Shown here piece after piece: positions 8,635 to 15,908 of a stretch of 53,353 nt of DNA. The notes under the pieces were generated by a model. It was not told the DNA's origin and ran no database searches. It saw only the letters and a program-made list of their open reading frames with translations. Origin of the DNA: JAVBME01 sp031552765. Lineage in GTDB: Bacteria; Bacillota; Negativicutes; Acidaminococcales; JAISLQ01. The DNA is taken from contig JAVBME010000024.1 in NCBI GenBank assembly GCA_031552765.1, positions 1 through 53,353 on the forward strand, written 5' to 3'. Within the stretch, counting starts at the first letter, position 1. Each line of letters opens with the position of its first letter. The position numbers and the translations under genes were made by a program.

Positions 8635-8647
8635 GTCTGTAGCGGCA

Positions 8648-8725
8648 CATGAAAAAGCCGCCTGCGTTCGTACCACAGACGGCTTTTCGCCCCCGTTGCG
8701 CATCGCCCAATGCGCAACTTCCACC
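8648..8725 (-). ncRNA. Candidate small RNA of about 75 nt
   Basis: A complete transcription unit can be read on the reverse strand without a credible ORF. The promoter is TTGCGG (8755-8760), 17-base spacer, TATAAT (8732-8737). The expected start is near 8725. The RNA would hold a 9-bp hairpin, GTTGCGCAT / ATGCGCAAC around a six-base loop. It ends with a second hairpin, AAAAGCCG and CGGCTTTTT reinforced by CTG/CAG pairs, finishing in a T run. I do not recognise the family; 4.5S, 6S and common riboswitch hallmarks are absent. Confidence 0.6.
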
Positions 8726-8731
8726 GAAAAC

Positions 8732-8760
8732 ATTATAGCACGGGAATGCGGCGTCCGCAA
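8732..8760 (-). promoter_or_regulatory. Promoter of the candidate small RNA
   Basis: TTGCGG and TATAAT on the reverse strand with exactly 17 bases between them, directed at the two-hairpin unit at 8648-8725. Confidence 0.65.
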
Positions 8761-8976
8761 GATAGCGAAAAGCGGAGGCGGGGTAAAATGTGTGATTTTT
8801 TATGCCGTGGTTTTTTGTGTCATGGAATGTCATGCGGCGTTTGGGATATACTTTTTACAATACCGCAATGTACTGGATTTTCTACTCTTCCCTGCCGCGT
8901 CAAGGTGTGGAAGCTGAACAAGATAGAGGATTGAGGCAGGAAAGGCTATAGGCCTAGTTGCCGCATAGATAGCCAA

Positions 8977-9010
8977 AAGAGGCTCCCCGCAAGTGTGCGG
9001 GGAGCCTCTT
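8977..9010 (-). terminator. Terminator of the trypsin-like protease gene
   Basis: 14-bp perfect stem (AAGAGGCTCCCCGC with its complement) and a six-base loop, 12 bases behind the protease stop codon. Confidence 0.75.
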
Positions 9011-9021
9011 GATATAAGCAG

Positions 9022-10173
9022 TCATTTATATACCAGGATAAATACCACGGAGTTGTGTGTTTTTTCCACTATTTCCGCCGCGTCCATCTTGCTGCCCAGC
9101 GGCTGGTAATTTAAGGCGGGCGGGTCGTTGATGACGCTGAGGAGGTTGTTGATGTAGTTTATTTTTACGGCAAAGTTGGTGTTTTGCGGTACGACGCCCG
9201 TCTGGTCGAGGAAGTACTTGCTGTTGAGTATGGAAGAGGTAATGCCTATGACCTGGCCGCTTTGGTTAAAAAGCGGGCCGCCGCTGTTGCCCGGCTGTAT
9301 GGGTACGCTGATCTGGTAAGTTCTGGGGTCGTCGCCCATGCCGGTCAGGGAATTTATAATGCCTTCGCTGATCTTGGGGTTTACGCCGAGCGTGGTGGCC
9401 ATGGGATAGCCGATGGTAAAGACTTTCTCCCCCATGCGGGTACTGCCGACGTTGCCCAAAGAGGCGGGGACTGCCCAGGCCTCAAGTCCGGTTACCCTGA
9501 GGACTGCGATGTCGTTTTGCGGGTCTTTGGCAATAATGGTGGCCGAGGCGGTTTTTTCTTTGTTTAAAACTACCATTTGGCCGCTGCCTTTGGCTACTAC
9601 GTGGTAGTTGGTAATGATTATGTTTTTGGCGACAAAAAAGCCGGTGCCGGAACCGATGAAGGTGGCGGAGGGCGTTGTTTGCGAGGGCTGGCTGGAGGGT
9701 GTCCTGCTGACAGGAACGCGCGTAAGCGTTATCTTGTTTTTGCGGTCTTCGATAGTCAGCCATATGGTGTTTTCATCCACTAGCATAAAGGCTATTGTAT
9801 AGTACTTAGTGCCTTCTTTGGTGCCCATTGAATAGGCGCCGAAGAAACAGTTTTTAAATTTTGCTTCGTTGCTTTCGGACATGATCATTTTAAAATTGCC
9901 GACATTGTCCGTGCGGCCGTTGATTTTTGTGACGACGCCCACATAGTCGTATTTTTCGACTTTGGCGAGGCTGGCTTTTGCTATCACTACTTCAAACTGT
10001 ACTTCGCCCATTTTGTATGACCATACGCCTTCGACGGGGTCTACCAGGGTGCGGTTGTACCAATAGTGGTTGAGGACGTTTTCGCGGGTGGTAGGCGCCG
10101 CCGCCTGGCAGGAAGCTGCAATAAAATAGAATAAGAGGCAAAAAAGCAGTGTGTACATCGTCCGTTTTTTCAT
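9022..10173 (-). CDS. Secreted trypsin-like serine protease (S1C/HtrA-type catalytic domain)
   Basis: A 383-residue protein starting with a signal peptide (MKKRTMYTLLFCLLFYFIAA, cut near CQAAA). Residues about 30-155 form a domain of unknown family. A Ser/Thr/Pro linker (about 156-172) leads to a chymotrypsin-fold protease with His191 (IITNYHVV), Asp221 (DPQNDIAVLRV) and Ser297 (PIQPGNSGGPLF), a complete triad in the HtrA arrangement. There is no PDZ domain, unlike DegP/DegS, so regulation must differ or come from the N-terminal domain. The ATG at 10173 is chosen over an in-frame TTG at 10194 because it begins the signal peptide and follows ACGAGGTG. Monocistronic. Confidence 0.88.
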   Translation of the reverse strand: MKKRTMYTLLFCLLFYFIAASCQAAAPTTRENVLNHYWYNRTLVDPVEGVWSYKMGEVQFEVVIAKASLAKVEKYDYVGVVTKINGRTDNVGNFKMIMSESNEAKFKNCFFGAYSMGTKEGTKYYTIAFMLVDENTIWLTIEDRKNKITLTRVPVSRTPSSQPSQTTPSATFIGSGTGFFVAKNIIITNYHVVAKGSGQMVVLNKEKTASATIIAKDPQNDIAVLRVTGLEAWAVPASLGNVGSTRMGEKVFTIGYPMATTLGVNPKISEGIINSLTGMGDDPRTYQISVPIQPGNSGGPLFNQSGQVIGITSSILNSKYFLDQTGVVPQNTNFAVKINYINNLLSVINDPPALNYQPLGSKMDAAEIVEKTHNSVVFILVYK

Positions 10174-10386
10174 GAGCAACACCTCGTAATTCAAAAGTAG
10201 ATACCCTATGACGAAAAAAATATATCAACAACCAAAATGGGTTTGAAGACAAGAAAGAGGCGGCTTCGCAACTCTGAAAAAACATGCCGCGGTTTTAGTT
10301 GCAATGGAAAAAACGCGCAATTTTTCACGAACTGTATATGATTATTTTAGCATATTAAAGAAAAATGCGCCAAACAATAAATTATT

Positions 10387-10575
10387 CTATGATTTGTCTG
10401 GCCTGGCGGTCATTTCCCCGTTCATGAACCACATCATTACATAATATTCCGCGTCGGGGAATTCTTTGTTGTACATTTTGCGCACAGTCAGCGCTATATA
10501 ATTGCCTTTTTCTTTGCCTTCGGGCTGGAAGTTCCAGATTTGGAGTAGGTGAAGGGGGCGTCTTTGCCGTCGATG
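10387..10575 (-). pseudogene. 3' remnant of an unknown gene, joined to the amt fragment
   Basis: The reverse frame ending at 10387 reads IWNFQPEGKEKGNYIALTVR, then KMYNKEFPDAEYYVMMWF, with a stop after ARPDKS. It has normal protein character but no start of its own. Directly upstream, in the shifted frame, lies IDGKDAPFTYSK, joined without a break to the amt fragment. This looks like the end of a secreted-protein gene fused by deletion to the beginning of amt. A one-base frame change near 10543 separates the two parts. Confidence 0.55.
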
Positions 10576-10913
10576 GTGGCGCAAAAGACCGTCTGGAAGA
10601 AGATGTAGGTGCCGGGGGTGAGGTCGGAGAAAACGGGGAGCGGCAGGGCGTCCGGCTGTAAGAAGCCCGCCGTGCCTATCAGTCCGTGAAAGAATGGGCC
10701 AAACATCAGGCCGAACCCTACCACGAAAAACAAGACCGAGCCTGTCAAAAAATCTACGGTGTTTTTCATAAGGATATTGCAGGTATTTTTGGAGCGGCAT
10801 AAACCCGCTTCTACCATGGCGAAACCCGCCTGCATCCAGAAAATCAACATGGCTGCGATGAGTGTCCACATGATGTTAAGATCTTTAGCAACACTTGCAA
10901 TTTCCTTATCCAT
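10494..10913 (-). pseudogene. amt: Ammonium transporter, truncated 5' part
   Basis: The first 110 or so residues are clearly Amt: MWTLIAAMLIFWMQAGFAMV, EAGLCRSKNTCNILMKN, then GTYIFFQTVFCAT. Intact Amt proteins are about 400 residues with 11 helices; here homology stops after the third helix. It continues into IDGKDAPFTYSK, which is not Amt, and the frame ends at 10494. AAGGAGG lies 10 bases before the ATG, so translation could still start. It is most likely a dead chimera produced by a deletion. Confidence 0.8.
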
Positions 10914-11125
10914 AGCGACCGGCCTCCTTAAACAGTTTGTGTATAAATAAACATACACGCATAATAATGTGATTATGTGTGTGTGGAATTTTAACAAGGA
11001 GGATTGGTCTGCTTATTTAAATATTTTAAAGATAAAAATAAAATTAGTCAATAGGTTTTTTAATTGTTGTTATTGCATAATATTTTATATAAAATCCTGT
11101 CAATTAACGTAGCAAAGAGCGAAAA

Positions 11126-11146
11126 ACCGCCCGGCATACGGGCGGG
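11126..11146 (-). terminator. Terminator of the SLC13-like permease gene
   Basis: On the reverse strand CCGCCCG / CGGGCGG is followed by TTTTT, directly behind the stop at 11151. Confidence 0.75.
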
Positions 11147-11150
11147 AAGG

Positions 11151-12260
11151 TCAGAAGAAGGCGGCGGCCAGGGCGAGCAGGATAGCGAGCAGGGCGAAGT
11201 TTATGACGCTGAAGACGGCCAGGTATTGCAAAGGGCGCGAGCGCGGGGCGCGTTTGTAGTAGCGGAATGAGATGAGGCTGGCCAAAGAGGCGATGAGTGT
11301 GCCGAGGTCGCCGATATTGACGCCGAGGATGAGGTCTTTGTAGTTGCCGGTGAAGCCGGCCAGGATGAAGGCGGCAGGGACGTTGCTGACTACCTGGCTG
11401 AGAGCGGCGGCGGCGAAAAGCTCACTGCCGGCGAGGTAGGGCACGATGGCGGCGCGCAGGGCGGGGACGGCGGAGAGGTTGCCGCAAAAGAGGAAAAAAC
11501 AGGCGAAGGTGCCGAGCAGTTTGTAGTCGACCAGCTTGAACAGGCTCTTGTCGACGGCGAAGGCGGCGGCGCACACGGTGAGGAGGAGGGAGAAGGGGGA
11601 GAGGACCCGCAGTACGGAGGCCAGGCAGAGAAGGAGCAGGGCGAGAAAGAGGGCGGCGGCGTATTTGTTGACGTAGACGTCGCCGCCGGGGGCGAATTTT
11701 TTTATCGGGCGGGGCTTGACCCAAAGTACCGTGGGGGCGATGAGGAAGAGGCTGGCGGCGGTGGCCGGCAGGGTGATGCGGAAGAATTCGCCTATGGACA
11801 GGTGGAAGTAGGAGTAGAGAAAGAGGTTTTGCGGGTTGCCGATAGGCGAGAGCATACTGCCAAGGTTGGCGGCGACTGTCTGCATGGCGACGGTGAAGAT
11901 GGTGTAGCCGTGGAGGCCGGCGTCGCCGAGGATGGCGATGGCCAGCGGCGCGAAGACGATAAGGGCGACGTCGTTGGTGACGAGCATGGCGGAAAAAAAG
12001 CTGGCGCAGATGAGGATGAGGCAGAGCCGGCGCGCGTGGGCGGCTTTGCTGATGAAGTAGCGCGAGGCGGCGGCGAAAAGGTGATTCTTCGCCAGGGCGC
12101 TGATGACCAGCATGAGGCAAAAAAGTATGACGAGAAAGTGCAGGTCTATATGGCGAAGCGTCCAGGCGGCCGGCGGCACAAAGAGAAAGGAAGCGGCGGC
12201 TGCGAAAAAAGAGCCGGCCAGCTCGGGCTCTTGTTTGATGAATGTTTTTAGCTTAGGCAA
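11151..12260 (-). CDS. Permease of the ArsB/NhaD (SLC13-like, ion transporter) superfamily
   Basis: A 369-residue protein with about ten hydrophobic segments. It has two halves with the re-entrant motifs of this superfamily: MLVTNDVALIVFAPLAI with SPIGNPQNLFLYSYF in the first, and SQVVSNVPAAFILAGF with LGVNIGDLGTLIASLASLIS in the second. Known members move arsenite, Na+/H+, citrate or other anions. No ars gene is nearby, so the substrate is open. The TTG at 12260 is preferred over the longer ATG start because GAGGAGG lies 8 bases upstream. Monocistronic. Confidence 0.8.
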   Translation of the reverse strand: MPKLKTFIKQEPELAGSFFAAAASFLFVPPAAWTLRHIDLHFLVILFCLMLVISALAKNHLFAAASRYFISKAAHARRLCLILICASFFSAMLVTNDVALIVFAPLAIAILGDAGLHGYTIFTVAMQTVAANLGSMLSPIGNPQNLFLYSYFHLSIGEFFRITLPATAASLFLIAPTVLWVKPRPIKKFAPGGDVYVNKYAAALFLALLLLCLASVLRVLSPFSLLLTVCAAAFAVDKSLFKLVDYKLLGTFACFFLFCGNLSAVPALRAAIVPYLAGSELFAAAALSQVVSNVPAAFILAGFTGNYKDLILGVNIGDLGTLIASLASLISFRYYKRAPRSRPLQYLAVFSVINFALLAILLALAAAFF

Positions 12261-12341
12261 GGTATGGCCTCCTCGGAGGTAGTAATAGCAGGACAATTAT
12301 AAGCTTTTTGGCGGCAAATGGCAATTTAGGCGGGCGTCAAA

Positions 12342-12366
12342 ACAGCGCCCGGATTAGGGGCGCTGT
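12342..12366 (-). terminator. Terminator-like hairpin behind the DUF805 gene
   Basis: ACAGCGCCC / GGGCGCTGT stem with a seven-base loop; on the reverse strand TTTTG follows. Confidence 0.65.
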
Positions 12367-12377
12367 GCGGGCGGTTT

Positions 12378-12851
12378 TTAGGGCGAAGTACGGGCGAGCG
12401 GGTCGGGGCCGTATTTATTGGAGCCGGGCTTGCCTTTTTTACCAAATAATACTATGTAGAAGGCGAGCTGAGTGATGATGTATAGGAGCTGGCCGGTTTG
12501 GTATATGGGCTTATAAAGAAAAAGCGTCTGTAGAAAGAGCGACAGCAGGTAGTAAAATACGGCAGTGGAGGATTGCCAGCCGATGTCCTGCCAGCGCCTG
12601 ACGATGACCGGCAGCATGACGATAAGGGAGAAGATATTGACGGTAAGGAAAAACATGGTGAAACGGTGGTCGAAAAGGCTAAGCGGGACGCCGTGGTCAA
12701 GGAGGCGCTGGAGGCTGCCGGCCAGGCCGAGCTTGCCCACGAGGAAAAAAGTCAAAAAAAGCTCTGCGGCGTGAAAAACGATAAAGCGCCAGAAAAAGGC
12801 GCTGCGGCTGAGGCGACCGTTGAAAGGCCGGAGTTTTGGGGAATCGGGCAC
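12378..12851 (-). CDS. DUF805 membrane protein
   Basis: A 157-residue protein with four hydrophobic helices and the DUF805 marks: NGRLSRSAFFWRF at the N-terminus, VRRWQDIGW between helices 2 and 3, and the terminal GSNKYGPDP. DUF805 proteins are small membrane proteins without a settled function. The start is GTG with AAGGAG 10 bases upstream. A second DUF805 protein is encoded at 18541-19074. Confidence 0.85.
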   Translation of the reverse strand: MPDSPKLRPFNGRLSRSAFFWRFIVFHAAELFLTFFLVGKLGLAGSLQRLLDHGVPLSLFDHRFTMFFLTVNIFSLIVMLPVIVRRWQDIGWQSSTAVFYYLLSLFLQTLFLYKPIYQTGQLLYIITQLAFYIVLFGKKGKPGSNKYGPDPLARTSP

Positions 12852-13044
12852 GGGCGGCGCTCCTTTCGTGCAGTAATCGCGGTTTTAGATAAATAGCAAG
12901 TTAGGGATATTTCGCTGGCCGGGCGGGAAAATCCTGCCAAGGGGCAAAAGTAGGATGTTAGTATTGCTATTTTACGTAAAGCAATATGTAATGCAAAAAT
13001 TAATAAACGCTGTCTGGGCGCGGCAATATGCAAAACACAGGCGA

Positions 13045-13058
13045 CTGTATACATACAG
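13045..13058. repeat. 14-bp palindrome CTGTATACATACAG
   Basis: Perfect palindrome about 80 bases before the small secreted protein gene. The arms resemble LexA half-sites (CTGT...ACAG), but the spacer is 6 bases rather than 8. A second dyad, ATTGCT / AGCAAT, lies near 12974-12993. Either could be an operator. Confidence 0.4.
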
Positions 13059-13139
13059 GGAAAGGGGGTGGTGAAAAAAGACCGGCAGTATCGTATCCCA
13101 GGCGATAACGGCAAACAAAACTGAAAAGAGGTGTTGGTG

Positions 13140-13403
13140 ATGCGTGCAATGAAACTCCCGGCAGTTCTGGTATTTACGGTTTTCCTACTGCTCGGCCGCG
13201 GCAATATATCGACGCCTAATATCACCAAAGCGGTTACCCCTGACAACAAAACTTCGGATAAGGTACTGAAAATAGTTACTACTACAAGCATAATACACGA
13301 TCTGGTACATGAGATAGCAGGCTACTTTGCCGACCTGAGAAACGGCGGCTACATAAACGCCATGAAGTCAAATGTAAAAACGATAGTGGATGAACTCGAA
13401 TAA
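13140..13403 (+). CDS. Small secreted or membrane-anchored protein
   Basis: An 87-residue protein with one hydrophobic N-terminal segment (MKLPAVLVFTVFLLLGRG) that could be a signal peptide or anchor. A mixed region follows (VLKIVTTTSIIHDLVHEIAG), ending in IVDELE. I do not recognise it. The ATG at 13140 is taken because GAGGTG lies at a good distance. It has its own terminator. Confidence 0.55.
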   Translation: MRAMKLPAVLVFTVFLLLGRGNISTPNITKAVTPDNKTSDKVLKIVTTTSIIHDLVHEIAGYFADLRNGGYINAMKSNVKTIVDELE

Positions 13404-13422
13404 GCTATGCGAAGCCCTCTGG

Positions 13423-13456
13423 CTGCAAACCGGCAATGCGCCGGTTTGCAGTCTTT
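13423..13456 (+). terminator. Intrinsic terminator
   Basis: 12-bp perfect stem CTGCAAACCGGC with its complement, loop AATGC, then TCTTTT. Confidence 0.8.
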
Positions 13457-13504
13457 TGCTTACAGGGTGTACAATCAAGGCAGGACAACGATAAGGCGGT
13501 GGTC

Positions 13505-13906
13505 ATGATGAAGTATGTTTACCAGGTGCGCTCAGGCAAAAAAGAAGAGCTGATAGACATAACGGGCCGGGTGCGCGAGGCGGTAAAAGAGAGCGGCGTA
13601 AAAGACGGCCTGTGCCTCGTATACTGCCCGCACACGACGGCGGCGGTGACGATAAACGAAAACGCCGACCCTGACGTAGCTAAAGACATCGTGGCCGGCT
13701 TGCAAGAAGCGCTGCCGGACCTCGTGGCCTTTCGCCATATGGAGGGCAACTCGGCCGCGCATATAAAGTCGAGCGTAGTGGGCGCGAGCGAAACACTCAT
13801 CGTCGCAGGCGGCCGGCTGCTGCTTGGCGCCTGGCAGGGGGTATACTTTTGTGAATTTGACGGGCCACGGCAGCGGGAGTTTTTCGCAAAAGTGGTGGCG
13901 GGGTAG
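13505..13906 (+). CDS. YjbQ family (UPF0047) protein
   Basis: About 133 residues, the family's usual length. Diagnostic stretches are CLVYCPHTTAAVTINENADPD, the region AFRHMEGNSAAHIKSSVVG, and ending GVYFCEFDGPRQREFF. The conserved His and Glu residues of the presumed active site are present. Some members show weak thiamine-phosphate synthase activity; the true role is unsettled. Start is one of two adjacent ATG codons (13505 or 13508) behind AAGGCGG. Confidence 0.88.
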   Translation: MMKYVYQVRSGKKEELIDITGRVREAVKESGVKDGLCLVYCPHTTAAVTINENADPDVAKDIVAGLQEALPDLVAFRHMEGNSAAHIKSSVVGASETLIVAGGRLLLGAWQGVYFCEFDGPRQREFFAKVVAG

Positions 13907-13924
13907 CTATGTGGACAAAAGAAA

Positions 13925-13946
13925 AGCGCCCCGGTCGCGGGGCGCT
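13925..13946. terminator. Bidirectional terminator between convergent genes
   Basis: AGCGCCCCG / CGGGGCGCT with a four-base loop. On the reverse strand it is followed by TTTTC, serving the gene at 13988-14641; on the plus strand it follows YjbQ. Confidence 0.7.
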
Positions 13947-13987
13947 GGGTGAGCCTGCTGCCGCCTGGCCTGGTAGCGGCGCGGGGG

Positions 13988-14641
13988 CTATTCGTCAGTG
14001 GTTTTCTTTTCAAACTTTATTTTGGATAAGTTTATTTTAGTGAGGGTGCGCTCGAGGGCATTGTTAAAAGCCCGGTCTTCGCTGGAGCCGCTGGCGCGGC
14101 CGGAAACGGCCTCGTCTACGAGATAGCTGGTGACGTCTTTATCGACGACGATGATTTCGGTAAGGATGGTGTGTTGGGAGCGCTTGGTACCCCACCATAC
14201 ATCCATTTTTTGTTTGGTGTCGGTGATACGGCTGTGCACGTATACGACATAGTCGGCGTTGGCTTCTTTAGCCAGGGCTTTGAGGTCTTTTTCTTTGGGC
14301 ATAAAGCCGAGGTCGCTTTCGCGGACGGTATCGGTCGACTGGTTTTCACGGATATATTTACGCAGGATTTTGTAGCAGGTGTCGAACGGTACTATGTTTA
14401 CGCTGTGGTTGCTCTGGAGGTCTTCTTTGACGCTCTCGTAGAGCACATTGGCGGATTTGTTGGGGTCGGCGACGCCTCTTGGGTCAAGGTGGACAAATAC
14501 CGCGATAGTGGGTGAAGATTCTGTGATGGGGAGGGGTTTTTTCTTGGGTTTGGCTTCGTCGTCTTCAGCGGCCAGCGCCGGGTTGAGGGAAAATACTGCG
14601 AATGTTCCCAATAGCAGGAGTAGGGTGAGGAATTTTTTCAT
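13988..14641 (-). CDS. Secreted protein of unknown family
   Basis: A 217-residue protein with a clear signal peptide (MKKFLTLLLLLGTFAVFSLN, cut at ALA). The mature part opens with a charged stretch (EDDEAKPKKKPLPITE). It then has strand-like segments TIAVFVHLDP and NADYVVYVHSRI with alternating helices, and a C-terminal EDRAFNNALERTLTKI helix. The layout resembles envelope proteins that measure or bind, but no family is certain. AAGGAG precedes the ATG. Monocistronic. Confidence 0.75.
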   Translation of the reverse strand: MKKFLTLLLLLGTFAVFSLNPALAAEDDEAKPKKKPLPITESSPTIAVFVHLDPRGVADPNKSANVLYESVKEDLQSNHSVNIVPFDTCYKILRKYIRENQSTDTVRESDLGFMPKEKDLKALAKEANADYVVYVHSRITDTKQKMDVWWGTKRSQHTILTEIIVVDKDVTSYLVDEAVSGRASGSSEDRAFNNALERTLTKINLSKIKFEKKTTDE

Positions 14642-14950
14642 GATGCAGCTCCTTTGTTTGTGATCAGGCCATTGCAAAATTCTAGGAGAATTAAAGGATT
14701 AATTCGCGCGAATTTTGCAAATTCCTGCTGGATAAAGAGCTATTACTAATATTTTTTGACTGCCGCTTTTAAGGCCGGTTGACTATATGCTGACAAAATT
14801 TGCCCTGTGGGGCAATAGCCAAAATGCCGCTATAATGCCAATACTTCCTTCTTTGCAAGTGAAGGGCGTTTGAGGGGTGTGCGGGGGCGGGCGTGTTTGT
14901 GCATGCGATATTTGCGCAATGTAGGTGACTGCATTGCGTTTTTTGTTTCT

Positions 14951-15020
14951 CACCCTCCGGGTATGCATGGCTGTACGAGAATTTTGCATATTGCAAAATT
15001 TTCTACAGCCTTTGCTCGCC
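14951..15020. repeat. Dispersed hairpin repeat, copy A
   Basis: Aligns without gaps to 29651-29720 (roughly 50 of 70 bases alike by eye). The blocks CTCCGGGTAT and TCTA-AGCCTTTG are best kept. The centre is an almost complete palindrome, GGCTGTAcGAGAATTTTGCA against TGCAAAATTTTCTACAGCC. No coding capacity. Confidence 0.65.
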
Positions 15021-15113
15021 TTACTTTTTCCCTTGCCGCGGCGGGCCGCCCTTGAGGGGTGTCGTAAGGCTGGGGCCCGCCGGGGTGGGGGGATAATTAA
15101 TCACCATAAAAAA

Positions 15114-15199
15114 GTGACTGCCGCCCAGCGTCCAAACTAGCGGCAGTTACTAACTGATCACTATGAGGGCGGCCGTCTACGGTGGCGCCTCTTTATTTT
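15114..15199 (+). other. Double hairpin, possible tail of a small toxin-type RNA
   Basis: GTGACTGCCGC (15114-15124) pairs with GCGGCAGTTAC (15140-15150). A second hairpin spans 15165-15191 and is followed by TTTATTTTT. A short frame ending in ATA AAA AAG TGA runs into the first hairpin. This layout resembles the 3' part of Firmicutes holin-like/type I toxin genes, where a KK-stop lies at the first hairpin. The toxin reading frame is missing, because a stop lies eight codons upstream. If real, only the tail is left. Confidence 0.35.
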
Positions 15200-15290
15200 T
15201 ATGTTGTAGCAAGGGTGCAGGTGGTTGGCAATGTAAAAATGTGATATTTTAGCAATCAAGAATATTTTGTTGAAACAATTAGATACATAT

Positions 15291-15830
15291 TTATTCCTTT
15301 TTTAGATAATTAGAAAATCTATCCAAAGCTAATTTGCGCATAGATATTTCATTTTTTAAATCACCCAGCTCCGCAAAGGTCTTATCGTAGCCATCTGGCA
15401 TAAATACGCAGTCCCACTGAAAAGAACGATCGCCACTAGGCTTTTTACATATTTTCCCTTTTGTTTTTCCTTCGAAAAATTTAATGTTTTTTCCATCACA
15501 ATATCCAATTATAGTGACTGCTTCAGCATTGGAGTTTCCATAGAATTTTGCGAACTTTTCTGCTTGTAAAGAATCCCAGAAAATTTGTGTTAATCCTCCA
15601 GGTAGTTTGCTAAAAGTTTTTATATATAGACCTGTATGTTCAACAAAAAGTGGCCGCCCTATTTTGTAAAACGCTTTTAGTATTTTATCTTTTACTAAAA
15701 CTTTAGTATCCGTTGTTTGAAGTTCTTCAATTTTTTCTTTAAAAGGGATTACTTGTATATTAGCTTGTTTTAATATATTTGTAGTTTCTTTTATTTTATG
15801 CGTATTTCTACTTAAAAATCTTATTTCCAT
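15291..15830 (-). CDS. HAM1/RdgB-like nucleotide pyrophosphatase homologue, altered active site
   Basis: A 179-residue protein of the ITPA/RdgB/Maf fold. It shows the N-terminal FLSRNTHKIKE (family TxNxxKxxE), FVEHTGLYI, SKLPGG and FQWDCVFMPDGYDKTFAEL. Known members hydrolyse non-canonical purine NTPs to monophosphates. Here the usual VEDxGL aspartate is His65, so activity or specificity may differ. The gene is far more AT-rich than its GC-rich neighbours and follows a membrane-protein gene of the same composition, so the pair was probably acquired together. The ATG at 15830 fits the family start. Confidence 0.75.
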   Translation of the reverse strand: MEIRFLSRNTHKIKETTNILKQANIQVIPFKEKIEELQTTDTKVLVKDKILKAFYKIGRPLFVEHTGLYIKTFSKLPGGLTQIFWDSLQAEKFAKFYGNSNAEAVTIIGYCDGKNIKFFEGKTKGKICKKPSGDRSFQWDCVFMPDGYDKTFAELGDLKNEISMRKLALDRFSNYLKKE

Positions 15831-15908
15831 AGTTACCATCCTAAAATGCACAAAATTTACATATGGATCCAGTTTTGATAAAAATATTAAAGAAGAATAT
15901 GTTATTTA

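Larger units (their letters stand above)
14642..15290. other. Repeat-rich non-coding block
   Basis: No credible gene in about 650 bases. It holds short AT-rich dyads (TAATTCGCGCGAATTA-like near 14700), a dispersed hairpin repeat (14951-15020), the decamer-plus TTGAGGGGTGT twice (near 14870 and 15051), and a double hairpin ending in a T-rich tract (15114-15199). It separates a GC-rich gene from an AT-rich gene pair, so it may be an integration scar. Confidence 0.55.

Noticed and set aside
13045..13058. CTGTATACATACAG as a LexA box
   Set aside because: Spacer is 6 instead of 8 bases, and Firmicutes LexA uses a different site. Kept only as a palindrome.
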